Below are positions 42,730-50,717 of a stretch of DNA of 64,000 nt, in pieces. The stretch comes from Bradyrhizobium sp. AUGA SZCCT0283 (lineage in GTDB: Bacteria; Pseudomonadota; Alphaproteobacteria; Rhizobiales; Xanthobacteraceae). The stretch spans positions 96,823 to 160,822 of the forward strand of contig NZ_JAFCLU010000019.1 in NCBI RefSeq assembly GCF_018130385.1. Direction: 5' to 3'. The stretch's first letter is position 1. Each line of letters starts with the position of its first letter. The notes under the pieces are model-generated. The model saw only the letters and a program-made list of their open reading frames with translations. It did not search any database and was not told the origin of the DNA. Position numbers and translations under genes: made by a program.

Positions 42730-43416
42730 ATGACCCAGGCAACGCTGCAGCGGCCTTCCGGACGCGGGAAGTTCATTACGTTTGAGGGAGGCGAGGGCTC
42801 CGGCAAGTCCACGCAGATCAAGAAGCTTGCCGAGCGCCTTGCGGCAGCAAAGCTGCGCGCCATCGTTACCCGCGAGCCGGGTGGCTCGCCGGGCGCCGAG
42901 ATCATCCGGCATCTCGTGCTCTCGGGCATGGGTAAACTGCTAGGGCCTGACGCCGAGACATTGTTGTTTGCGGCAGCGCGCGACGACCATGTGCATACGG
43001 TGATCCAGCCCGCGCTCAGCCAGGGAACGTGGGTGCTGTGCGACCGCTTCGCGGACTCGACCCGCGCCTACCAGGGCAGCCTGGGGCAGGTCTCTCCCGT
43101 CGTGCTCAACGCGATGCAGCGCGTCACCATCGGCGACCTGAAACCTGACCTGACCATCATTCTGGATATCCCGGTCGAAGTAGGTCTGCAGCGCGCGGCC
43201 GCTCGCCGCGGCAGCGGCGTGCCTGACCGGTTCGAATCGGAAGACCTCCAATTCCATCAGGACCTGCGCGACGCCTACAGGCGGATTGCCGCCGAAGATC
43301 CGCAGCGCTGCGTGCTGATCGACGCCAATGCCGATGCCGACACGGTCGCGGCGCGCGTCTGGACCGCGCTGCGCGACCATTTGTTCGCGGTCCCGAGCCC
43401 GGCGGGGACGGCATGA
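42730..43416 (+). CDS. tmk: Thymidylate kinase
   Basis: 228 residues, phosphorylates dTMP to dTDP. P-loop GGEGSGKS at 20-27, the DR(F/Y) motif in LCDRFADSTRAYQG, and the LID region AAARRGSGVPDRFE with arginine. Overlaps holB by ATGA. An N-terminal extension of about 12 residues precedes KFITFEG. Confidence 0.96.
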   Translation: MTQATLQRPSGRGKFITFEGGEGSGKSTQIKKLAERLAAAKLRAIVTREPGGSPGAEIIRHLVLSGMGKLLGPDAETLLFAAARDDHVHTVIQPALSQGTWVLCDRFADSTRAYQGSLGQVSPVVLNAMQRVTIGDLKPDLTIILDIPVEVGLQRAAARRGSGVPDRFESEDLQFHQDLRDAYRRIAAEDPQRCVLIDANADADTVAARVWTALRDHLFAVPSPAGTA

Positions 43417-44453
43417 GCGCGCGCAAGACCGAGCAGGAGATCGCGGTCCGTCATCCCCGCGAAACGGCTGACCTGTTCGGCCACCGCGAGGCGGAGATGG
43501 CATTGCTTAATGCCTATCGCAGCGGGCGCATTCCGCATGCCTGGCTGATCGGCGGCCCACAGGGCATCGGCAAGGCGACGCTGGCCTATCGCATGGCCCG
43601 CTTCGTGCTCGCGAATTCCAAGCCCATGGCGCCTTCGGTGCGGCGCGCCGAGACGCTGGCGCTCGATCCGGACGATCCCGTCGCGCGCCAAGTCACCGCC
43701 GGCGCGCATGGCGGGCTGCTGGTGCTGGAACGCGGTCTCAACGATCGCGGCGTGTTGCGAACCGTGATTACCGTCGACGAGACGCGGGAGACGATTTCGT
43801 TCTTCGGCTCGACCGCGGCGGTGGACGGTTGGCGGGTCTGCATCGTCGACACCGTCGACGAGCTCAATCCGAACGCCGCCAATGCGCTGCTCAAGATCCT
43901 CGAAGAGCCGCCGCAACGATCGCTGTTCCTGCTCGTCAGCCATTCGCCGGCGCGGGCCTTGCCGACGATCCTGTCCCGTTGCCGCAAGCTGCCGCTGCGG
44001 CCGCTCGCGACCGACGACGTCATTCGCGCGGCATCGCGGGCCGCTGACATCGCACCCGATGACCCGGCGCTGTCGGAGGCTGCCGATGCCTCGGAGGGGA
44101 GCGTGTCGCGCGCACTGACACTGCTCGGCGGGGATGCGCTTAAGCTGCAACAGCGGACTGCGGCGCTGCTGGCGACACTGCCGCAGGTCGACCCGCGCGA
44201 ACTGCATGCGCTTGGCGACGCACTGGGCACCAGCGACCGGGTGGCGCTGGCGGCTTTCATCGACGGCATCGATCGCTGGATCGGCGAAAAGCTGCGCGCC
44301 GACGACGCCAACGCGAATCTGCCCCGCCTTGCACGGCTGGCTGAGGTATGGGAAAAGATCGTCCGCGCCGCGCGCGACACCGAATCCTATAATTTGGAGC
44401 GAAAACCGCTGGTTTTCTCGGTGTTTGGGATGCTCGCGGAAGCGACGCGGTAA
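43413..44453 (+). CDS. holB: DNA polymerase III subunit delta'
   Basis: 346 residues, clamp-loader subunit. N-terminal AAA+ domain with P-loop-like GGPQGIGKATL (about 48-58), the sensor 1 region in NAANALLKILEEPPQRSLFLLVSH and SRC in LSRCRKLPLRPL; no lid arginine finger issue can be judged. Translationally coupled to tmk. Confidence 0.93.
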   Translation: MSARKTEQEIAVRHPRETADLFGHREAEMALLNAYRSGRIPHAWLIGGPQGIGKATLAYRMARFVLANSKPMAPSVRRAETLALDPDDPVARQVTAGAHGGLLVLERGLNDRGVLRTVITVDETRETISFFGSTAAVDGWRVCIVDTVDELNPNAANALLKILEEPPQRSLFLLVSHSPARALPTILSRCRKLPLRPLATDDVIRAASRAADIAPDDPALSEAADASEGSVSRALTLLGGDALKLQQRTAALLATLPQVDPRELHALGDALGTSDRVALAAFIDGIDRWIGEKLRADDANANLPRLARLAEVWEKIVRAARDTESYNLERKPLVFSVFGMLAEATR

Positions 44454-44502
44454 CGCTCCGTCCGACAACAATCCCGACAATCGTTGAGTTGAAAAGGAAT
44501 TC

Positions 44503-46440
44503 GTGGTGGCGAAGGCTGGAAAGAAAGCTTCGAAAAAGCGCAAGGCGAAGAAGGTCCGCAAATCGCCGTCCGCCCGCACCGGCAAGAAGGCCGCGAAGAA
44601 GCGCGCCGCCAAGAAGGGTGCGGCCAAGCGCACGCGCGTCGTGAAGAAGGCCGGCAAGGCGTCGAAGAACACTGCCAGCAAAGTCGCGAAAAAGTCCCCT
44701 AAAAAGGCTGCGAAGAAAGCAGCCGGGAAGCCCACCACCAAGAAATCGCCAAAGAAATCCGCGAACAAGACGACGAAGACGCGCGCGGTAACGCCGCAGG
44801 AGACAACCCCCGCCGTACAGGCAGCCCCGGTAGCTAAACGCGCAAGGCCAACCACGCCGCGCGCGAAGCCGGCTGCCGCGGTCCAGCCGGCGGCGACTGC
44901 CGAGCGCAACACCTACTTCATCACCACCGCGATCGCCTATCCCAACGGCATTCCGCATATCGGCCACGCCTACGAGGCAATCGCGACCGATGCGCTGGCG
45001 CGGTTTCAGCGGCTCAACGGCAAGGATGTGTTCTTCCTCACCGGCACCGACGAGCACGGCCTGAAGATGGTGCAAACCGCCGAGAGCGAGGGAATGGGGG
45101 TTGCCGAACTTGCTGCACGCAATGCCCTCCGGTTCAAGGACATGGACGAGCGGCTGAACGTGTCGTTCGACCGCTTCATCCGCACCACGGAGCCTGACCA
45201 TCATCGCTCGGTCCAGGTGGTCTGGAATCGGATGCAACAGAATGGCGACATCTATATCGATGCCTATTCGGGCTGGTATTCGGTGCGCGACGAAGCCTAT
45301 TACGCCGAGGAAGAAACCGTCCTCGGCGAGGACAATGTGCGCCGCGGCCCGCAGGGCTCGCCGGTCGAGTGGGTCGAGGAGAAGAGCTACTTCTTCAAGC
45401 TGTCCGCCTATCAGGACCGCCTGCTGGCGCTGTACGAGAGCCAGCCGGACTTCATCGGACCGGATTCACGCCGCAACGAGGTCATCAGCTTTGTCAAAGG
45501 TGGCCTGAAGGACCTGTCGATCTCGCGCACGACATTCGACTGGGGCGTCAAGGTGCCTAATGATCCCGAGCACGTGATGTATGTCTGGGTCGATGCGCTG
45601 ACCAACTACATTACTGGCGTCGGCTTCCCCGACGAGAGCGCTGCGAACTGGCGCTACTGGCCGGCGGACGTACACATCATCGGCAAGGACATCATCCGCT
45701 TCCACGCGGTGTACTGGCCGGCGTTCCTGATGTCGGCCGGCATTCCCGTGCAGAAGCGGGTCTATGCGCACGGCTTCCTGTTCAACAGGGGCGAGAAGAT
45801 GTCGAAGTCGGTCGGCAACGTCGTCGACCCCTTCAATCTCGCCGATCAATACGGCGTCGACCAGATGCGCTATTTCTTCCTGCGCGAGGTGCCGTTCGGG
45901 CAGGATGGCAACTACAACCACGAGGCCATCGTCGCGCGCATCAATGCTGACCTCGCCAACGATCTCGGCAATCTGGCGCAGCGCTCGCTGTCGATGATCG
46001 CCAAGCAGCTTGGCGGCGTGCTGCCCGAGACCGGCGAGTTCACCGACAATGACAAGGAGATCCTGGCGGAGGCAGATGCCATGCTGGGGGCGTCGCGGAC
46101 CGCGATGGCCACCCAGCAGATCCATCAATGGCTGAACGTGGTGTGGTCTGTGGTCGCGGAAGCCAACCGCTATTTCGCGGGCGAGGCGCCGTGGGCGCTG
46201 GCCAAGACTGATCCGGCACGGCAGAAAACCGTATTGTACGTGACGGCTGAAGTCGTGCGGCAGGTCGCCATCCTGACCCAGCCGGTAATGCCGGATGCCT
46301 CGAGCAAGCTGCTCGACAGTCTCGGCGTTGCTCCGGACGCACGGGACTTCGCAGCGCTCAGCACGCGGATCAAGGCCGGCGCAACCCTGCCGCCGCCGGT
46401 CGGCGTGTTTCCGCGCTACGTCGAACCAAAGGCGGATTGA
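44503..46440 (+). CDS. metG: Methionyl-tRNA synthetase with histone-H1-like N-terminal tail
   Basis: 645 residues. The catalytic enzyme begins near residue 133 (RNTYFITTAIAYPNGIPHIG). H152-x-G-H forms the HIGH motif, K432-M-S-K-S is the signature loop, and the anticodon-binding helices follow. Residues 1-130 are Lys/Ala/Pro-rich with repeated AAKK and SPKK units, as in eukaryotic H1 tails and bacterial H1-like proteins. GTG 44503 (or 44506) follows AAAAGGAA, and codon use is like the rest, so this is a real fusion, not an overcalled start. No downstream start with a good ribosome binding site is seen near residue 133. The connective domain lacks a clear four-cysteine knuckle. Confidence 0.93.
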   Translation: MVAKAGKKASKKRKAKKVRKSPSARTGKKAAKKRAAKKGAAKRTRVVKKAGKASKNTASKVAKKSPKKAAKKAAGKPTTKKSPKKSANKTTKTRAVTPQETTPAVQAAPVAKRARPTTPRAKPAAAVQPAATAERNTYFITTAIAYPNGIPHIGHAYEAIATDALARFQRLNGKDVFFLTGTDEHGLKMVQTAESEGMGVAELAARNALRFKDMDERLNVSFDRFIRTTEPDHHRSVQVVWNRMQQNGDIYIDAYSGWYSVRDEAYYAEEETVLGEDNVRRGPQGSPVEWVEEKSYFFKLSAYQDRLLALYESQPDFIGPDSRRNEVISFVKGGLKDLSISRTTFDWGVKVPNDPEHVMYVWVDALTNYITGVGFPDESAANWRYWPADVHIIGKDIIRFHAVYWPAFLMSAGIPVQKRVYAHGFLFNRGEKMSKSVGNVVDPFNLADQYGVDQMRYFFLREVPFGQDGNYNHEAIVARINADLANDLGNLAQRSLSMIAKQLGGVLPETGEFTDNDKEILAEADAMLGASRTAMATQQIHQWLNVVWSVVAEANRYFAGEAPWALAKTDPARQKTVLYVTAEVVRQVAILTQPVMPDASSKLLDSLGVAPDARDFAALSTRIKAGATLPPPVGVFPRYVEPKAD

Positions 46441-46454
46441 ACCGTTTGCAAGCC

Positions 46455-47246
46455 ATGCTCGTCGACAGCCACTGCCACCTCGACTTTCCGGATTTTGCCG
46501 AGGATCTCGACGCCATTGTCACGCGGGCCGAGGCGGCCGGGATTGGTCGCATCGTCACCATCTCGACCCGGGTGAAGCGGCTCGGCGGGCTGCTCGCCAT
46601 CGCCGAGCGATTTCCGAACGTTTATTGCTCGGTCGGCACCCACCCACATCACGCAGATGAAGAAGACGACATTCCCGCCAGCGAACTGATCGAACTGACG
46701 AAGCATCCGAAGGTCGTGGCGCTGGGTGAGGCGGGGCTGGATTATTTCTACCAGCACGGCTCGCGCGAGGCGCAGGAGCGCGGCTTTCGCGCGCATATCG
46801 CGGCCGCGCGGGCGACAGGATTGCCGCTGGTGATCCATACCCGCGAAGCCGATGAAGCCTGCGGCCGCATTCTCGAAGACGAGATCGCCAAGGGACCGTT
46901 CCGAGCGGTGTTGCATTGCTACACCGGCGGGCGCGAACTGGCGATGAAGGCGATTGGTCTCGGCCTGTCGATCTCGTTCACGGGTATCCTGACCTTCAAG
47001 AAGTCAGAAGCCTTGCGCGAACTCGCCGCCGAGCTCCCGGCCGACCGCATCATGGTCGAAACCGACTCGCCCTATCTGGCGCCCGGCAAGTTTCGCGGCA
47101 AGCGCAACGAGCCGTCCTACGTAGTGGAAGTCGCAAAAGTTCTGGCGGAAACGCGCGGCGTCTCGCTGGAAGAAATCTCACGGCAGACGACGGAAAACTT
47201 TTTCCGGCTATTTTCAAAAGTGCCGGCACCGAAGGCCGCGGCATGA
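46455..47246 (+). CDS. tatD: TatD family metal-dependent DNase/hydrolase
   Basis: 263 residues, TIM-barrel. Metal ligands appear as DSHCHLDF (H6, H8 region), GEAGLDYF, PLVIHTRE, HCYTGG and ETDSPYLAP. TatD proteins act as 3'-5' DNases or general hydrolases in DNA repair. ATG 46455 is chosen over TTG 46437, since family members start just before VDSHCHLD. The stop overlaps the next gene (ATGA). Confidence 0.94.
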   Translation: MLVDSHCHLDFPDFAEDLDAIVTRAEAAGIGRIVTISTRVKRLGGLLAIAERFPNVYCSVGTHPHHADEEDDIPASELIELTKHPKVVALGEAGLDYFYQHGSREAQERGFRAHIAAARATGLPLVIHTREADEACGRILEDEIAKGPFRAVLHCYTGGRELAMKAIGLGLSISFTGILTFKKSEALRELAAELPADRIMVETDSPYLAPGKFRGKRNEPSYVVEVAKVLAETRGVSLEEISRQTTENFFRLFSKVPAPKAAA

Positions 47247-48040
47247 CGGTGACGCTGACGATCCTCGGCTGCGGTTCATCCGCCGGCGTGCCGCGCCCGG
47301 CGCTCGGCTGGGGCGCCTGCGATCCCAACAATCCAAAAAACCGCCGCCGCCGCTGCTCGCTGCTGGTCGAGCGCACGGGCGCGCACGGCACCACGCGGAT
47401 CGTGATCGATACCTCGCCCGATCTGCGCGAGCAGTTGATCGACGCCGAGGTCGATCACATCGACGCGGTGTACCTGACCCATGAGCATGCCGACCAGACC
47501 CACGGCATCGACGATCTGCGTTCGGTCGTGCTGCACCAGCGCCGGCGCATTCCTGTCTATTTCAACCAGTCGACCGCGAAAGACATGATGGCGCGGTTCT
47601 CCTATTGCTTCATCGCGCCCGAGGGCAGCGACTATCCGCCGATCCTGACACGCCATTCGATCGAAGCGGGCGAGAGCCACACCACCGAAGGGAAGGGCGG
47701 CCCGGTAAAACTTTCCGCCTTCCTGGTTCACCACGGCAGGATACCGGCGCTAGGCTTCCGGATTGGCGCCGCCGCCTACACGCCCGACCTCCACGACATT
47801 CCCGAGGAGAGCTGGCCGGCACTGGAAAACCTCGACCTCTGGATCGTTGACGGGCTGCGCTATGCCGGCCATCCCAGCCATTTCAGCGTCAGCGACGCGC
47901 TGTCATGGATCGAGCGCTTCAAGCCGAAGCGCGCCGTCATCACCAACATGCATTCCGATCTCGATTACGAGGTGCTGCGCCAGAGTCTGCCGGCCGGCGT
48001 GATCCCGGCCTATGACGGGATGCGGCTGGAGCTCGGTTAG
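47243..48040 (+). CDS. MBL-fold hydrolase (PhnP-like)
   Basis: 265 residues. ILGCGSSAGVPRP at the start, zinc motif THEHADQTHG (about 79-88), and VHHGRIPALGFRIG, MHSDLDYE later. It belongs to the PhnP/cyclic phosphodiesterase-like branch that commonly follows tatD in alphaproteobacteria. Coupled to tatD by a 4-nt overlap. Specific substrate unknown. A degenerate copy of its 3' end lies about 85 bp downstream. Confidence 0.9.
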   Translation: MTVTLTILGCGSSAGVPRPALGWGACDPNNPKNRRRRCSLLVERTGAHGTTRIVIDTSPDLREQLIDAEVDHIDAVYLTHEHADQTHGIDDLRSVVLHQRRRIPVYFNQSTAKDMMARFSYCFIAPEGSDYPPILTRHSIEAGESHTTEGKGGPVKLSAFLVHHGRIPALGFRIGAAAYTPDLHDIPEESWPALENLDLWIVDGLRYAGHPSHFSVSDALSWIERFKPKRAVITNMHSDLDYEVLRQSLPAGVIPAYDGMRLELG

Positions 48041-48124
48041 CGCTGGACTGCCAGCCCGGCGACATCCTGGAATATCGCGATGATGCCGCGGGCATCACGC
48101 CTGCTCGTTGCGCACGCGGCTGAT

Positions 48125-48206
48125 GACCCTCGACTAAGAGGTGACACGGCAGGGCCTTCCGCCGGACATCATGCTGGCCTATGACGGAACTAGGCTGGTG
48201 CTGGAG
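48125..48206 (+). pseudogene. Decayed copy of the 3' end of the MBL hydrolase gene
   Basis: The stretch reads LDxEVTRQGLPPDIMLAYDGTRLVLE with an internal TAA, matching LDYEVLRQSLPAGVIPAYDG at the C-terminus of the gene just upstream (about 47958-48036). Bases line up without gaps over the whole 82 nt, with many substitutions. Nothing recognisable of the N-terminal part remains. Confidence 0.65.
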
Positions 48207-48260
48207 ACCCCAGACACGTCGGCGCGCCGCAACCCAATCGCAGGCCGCGGAGGAAATTCG

Positions 48261-48893
48261 ATGATTGGCCTGTTCTTTGAAGTTCAGACAAAGCCCGGGC
48301 ACCGCAATCAATATCTCGATCTCGCGGCCGCGCTGAAGCCCGATCTTGAGGCCATGGGCGGCTGCCTCTTCATCGATCGCTTCAAGAGTTTGACGCGAGA
48401 GAACCTGCTGCTGTCCTACCAGATCTGGCAGGACGAGGGGGCTCTGACGGCGTGGCGGGCCCATGCCCACCATCATGATGTCCAGACCATCGGCCGCGCG
48501 AGGGTTTTTTCGGATTATCGCATCCGCGTCGCCCAGGTCATTCACGAAGAAAGGCCCGGCCAGCCGGTCTGGCGGCCCGAGCGGCGCTCGCCCTACAATG
48601 ACCCCGCAAGGCGCAAGCCGACCTATGTCCTCGCCTCGGAATCGAAGAGTGCCACGCTGGCGGCAGAGACCGAATGGCGCCGCGACGCTTTCGAGAGCGT
48701 CTATCGCGACGCGCACTTCGCCCACCTGGTCGATTTGCCGGACGATCGCGCCGGCATCGAATTCGGCCCGTGCCTGTTTGCCGATCCGACAACCCAGTAC
48801 TTTCGCATCTTCGAGGTCATGCGCGACTACGGGATGTATGAGCGGACCGAGGCGCCGCAGTATTACCCGCCGGTTAGGAGAGAGCAGGCGTAG
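48261..48893 (+). CDS. Antibiotic-biosynthesis-monooxygenase-fold (dimeric alpha/beta barrel) protein
   Basis: 210 residues containing a ferredoxin-like ABM domain (about 1-95: IGLFFEVQTKPGHRNQYLD, WQDEGALTAWRAHAHHHDVQ). A second, related stretch (about 130-210) ends in ...GMYERTEAPQYYP. Such proteins are small monooxygenases or heme-degrading-like enzymes, but many have unknown function. GGAGGA precedes ATG 48261. No cofactor motif is evident. Confidence 0.72.
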   Translation: MIGLFFEVQTKPGHRNQYLDLAAALKPDLEAMGGCLFIDRFKSLTRENLLLSYQIWQDEGALTAWRAHAHHHDVQTIGRARVFSDYRIRVAQVIHEERPGQPVWRPERRSPYNDPARRKPTYVLASESKSATLAAETEWRRDAFESVYRDAHFAHLVDLPDDRAGIEFGPCLFADPTTQYFRIFEVMRDYGMYERTEAPQYYPPVRREQA

Positions 48894-48922
48894 CAGGTGT
48901 GCGGGCAAGTTCTTTCCAGGTC

Positions 48923-49037
48923 GTCATTGCCCCCGACAAACGCGAAGCGTTTGCGCGAGGGAGCGCAGCGACGAAGCAATCCATTCTTCCTCTTGCGCCC
49001 GTGGCGCGATGGATTGCTTCGCTTCGCTCGCAATGAC
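48923..49037. repeat. Dispersed imperfect inverted repeat
   Basis: Bounded by GTCATTGC (48923-48930) and GCAATGAC (49030-49037). It contains a second 12-bp inverted pair, GAAGCAATCCAT (48973-48984) and ATGGATTGCTTC (49009-49020). Many such GAAGCAATCC units are known to me from Bradyrhizobium-type genomes. It lies at the convergent end of two genes and ends 2 bp before the next stop codon. Confidence 0.7.
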
Positions 49038-49039
49038 GG

Positions 49040-50689
49040 TCAGGCCGAAATCGCCTTCGCCGAATCCACCTGGTTGCGCAGCATGAATTTCTGGATCTTG
49101 CCGGTGGAGGTCTTCGGAATGGGGCCGAACACCACCGCCTTCGGCGTCTTGAAGCCGGACATGTGGCTGCGGCAGAAGGCGATGATGTCGGCTTCCGTCG
49201 CCTTGGCGCCTTCCTTCAGCTCGACGAAGGCGCAGGGCACTTCGCCCCATTTGGAATCGGGCTTTGCAACCACGGCGGCGAACAGCACGGCCGGGTGCTT
49301 GTAGAGGATGTCCTCGACTTCGACGGAGGAGATGTTCTCGCCGCCGGATATGATGATGTCCTTGGAACGGTCCTTGATGATGACGTAGCCGTGCTCGTCG
49401 AGCACACCGAGATCGCCGGTGTGAAACCAGCCGCCGGCGAAGGCTTCCTGCGTTGCCTTCTCGTTCTTCAGATAGCCCTTCATCACGATATTGCCGCGGA
49501 ACATCACCTCGCCGATGGTCTCGCCGTCGCGCGGCACTTCCTGCATGGTTACAGGATCGAGCACGGTGACGGCTTCCTCCAGCGGGTAGGGCACGCCCTG
49601 CCGCCGCTTCATCTGGGCGCGTTGGTCGGCGGGCAGTTCGTCCCAGCCCGGCTGCTCGGCGCAGACGGAGGCGGGGCCATAGACCTCAGTCAGACCGTAG
49701 ACATGCGTCAGCTTGATGCCGATGCTTTCGGCGCCTTCGAGCACGGCAACCGGCGGCGCAGCGCCCGCGATCAATCCGACCACGGGGCGCGCGGCTTTTC
49801 CCTTCGGCGCACCGGGCGCGTTGATCAGCGTGTTGTAGACGATCGGCGCGCCGCACATGTGGGTGACGCCGTGCTTCGGGATTAGTTCGAATATCTTTGC
49901 CGGATCGACCTTGCGCAGGCAGACATTAATGCCGGCGGCAGCCGCGACCGTCCACGGGAAGCACCAGCCGTTGCAGTGGAACATCGGCAGCGTCCAGAGA
50001 TACACGGGATGCTGGCCGAGATTGCCCGCCAGAATATTGCTGACGGCGTTGAGATATGCGCCGCGGTGATGGGTTACGACGCCCTTGGGATTGCCCGTGG
50101 TGCCCGAAGTATAGCTCAGCGCAATCGCGTCCCATTCGTCGGTGGGCAGCCTTGCCGCGAAACCGGGATCGCCCGCAGCGACCGCCGCCTCATACTCAAG
50201 TTCGCCGATGCGCTTGCCGCCCGCAAAGGCGGCATCGTCGACATCGATGACGAACGGTCTGGGCCCCTTCATCAGCGTCAGCGCTTCCGCGATCACGCTC
50301 GCGAATTCAGGATCGACCAGAATGATTTTGGCGCCGCCATGGTCGAGCTGGAAGGCAATCGAGGGCGCGTCGAGCCGGATGTTCAGCGCATTCAAGACGG
50401 CGCCCGCCATCGGAACCGCAAAATGCACCTCGTTCATGGCCGGAATATTCGGCAGCATCGCCGCGACCGTATCGCCGTGGCCAATACCGCGGCCGGCGAG
50501 CCAGGATGCGAACCGCCGGCAGCGCTCGTAGGTCTGCGCCCAGGTAAAGCTGCGGCCTTCATAGACCGTGCTGACGTGATCGGGATAAACGGCGGCGCTG
50601 CGCGCGAGGAAGCTCAGCGGCGTCAGCGGCACATAGTTCGCCGACGTCTTGTCCAATCCGATTGAATACTGATTCTGGGCTGCGCTCAT
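49040..50689 (-). CDS. AMP-forming acyl-CoA synthetase
   Basis: 549 residues. The AMP-binding P-loop is SYTSGTTGNPKGV (about 193-205). Also present are YGLTEVYGP, the HTGDLGVLDEHGYVIIKDR hinge, and the C-terminal GGENISSVEVEDILYKHPAV with a catalytic lysine in TSTGKIQKFMLR. The family activates carboxylic acids with CoA; it resembles the medium-chain/methylmercaptopropionate ligase branch. It is 28 bp after the TRAP permease, so uptake and activation of the same acid is plausible. The K in GKIQK is the usual target of Pat-type acetylation. Confidence 0.9.
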   Translation of the reverse strand: MSAAQNQYSIGLDKTSANYVPLTPLSFLARSAAVYPDHVSTVYEGRSFTWAQTYERCRRFASWLAGRGIGHGDTVAAMLPNIPAMNEVHFAVPMAGAVLNALNIRLDAPSIAFQLDHGGAKIILVDPEFASVIAEALTLMKGPRPFVIDVDDAAFAGGKRIGELEYEAAVAAGDPGFAARLPTDEWDAIALSYTSGTTGNPKGVVTHHRGAYLNAVSNILAGNLGQHPVYLWTLPMFHCNGWCFPWTVAAAAGINVCLRKVDPAKIFELIPKHGVTHMCGAPIVYNTLINAPGAPKGKAARPVVGLIAGAAPPVAVLEGAESIGIKLTHVYGLTEVYGPASVCAEQPGWDELPADQRAQMKRRQGVPYPLEEAVTVLDPVTMQEVPRDGETIGEVMFRGNIVMKGYLKNEKATQEAFAGGWFHTGDLGVLDEHGYVIIKDRSKDIIISGGENISSVEVEDILYKHPAVLFAAVVAKPDSKWGEVPCAFVELKEGAKATEADIIAFCRSHMSGFKTPKAVVFGPIPKTSTGKIQKFMLRNQVDSAKAISA

Positions 50690-50717
50690 CGGCTGTGTCC
50701 CATCTGAAAAGTTAGAC

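Noticed and set aside
48923..49037. CRISPR repeat or IS end
   Set aside because: A single inverted unit with no spacers and no transposase; fits a dispersed intergenic repeat.
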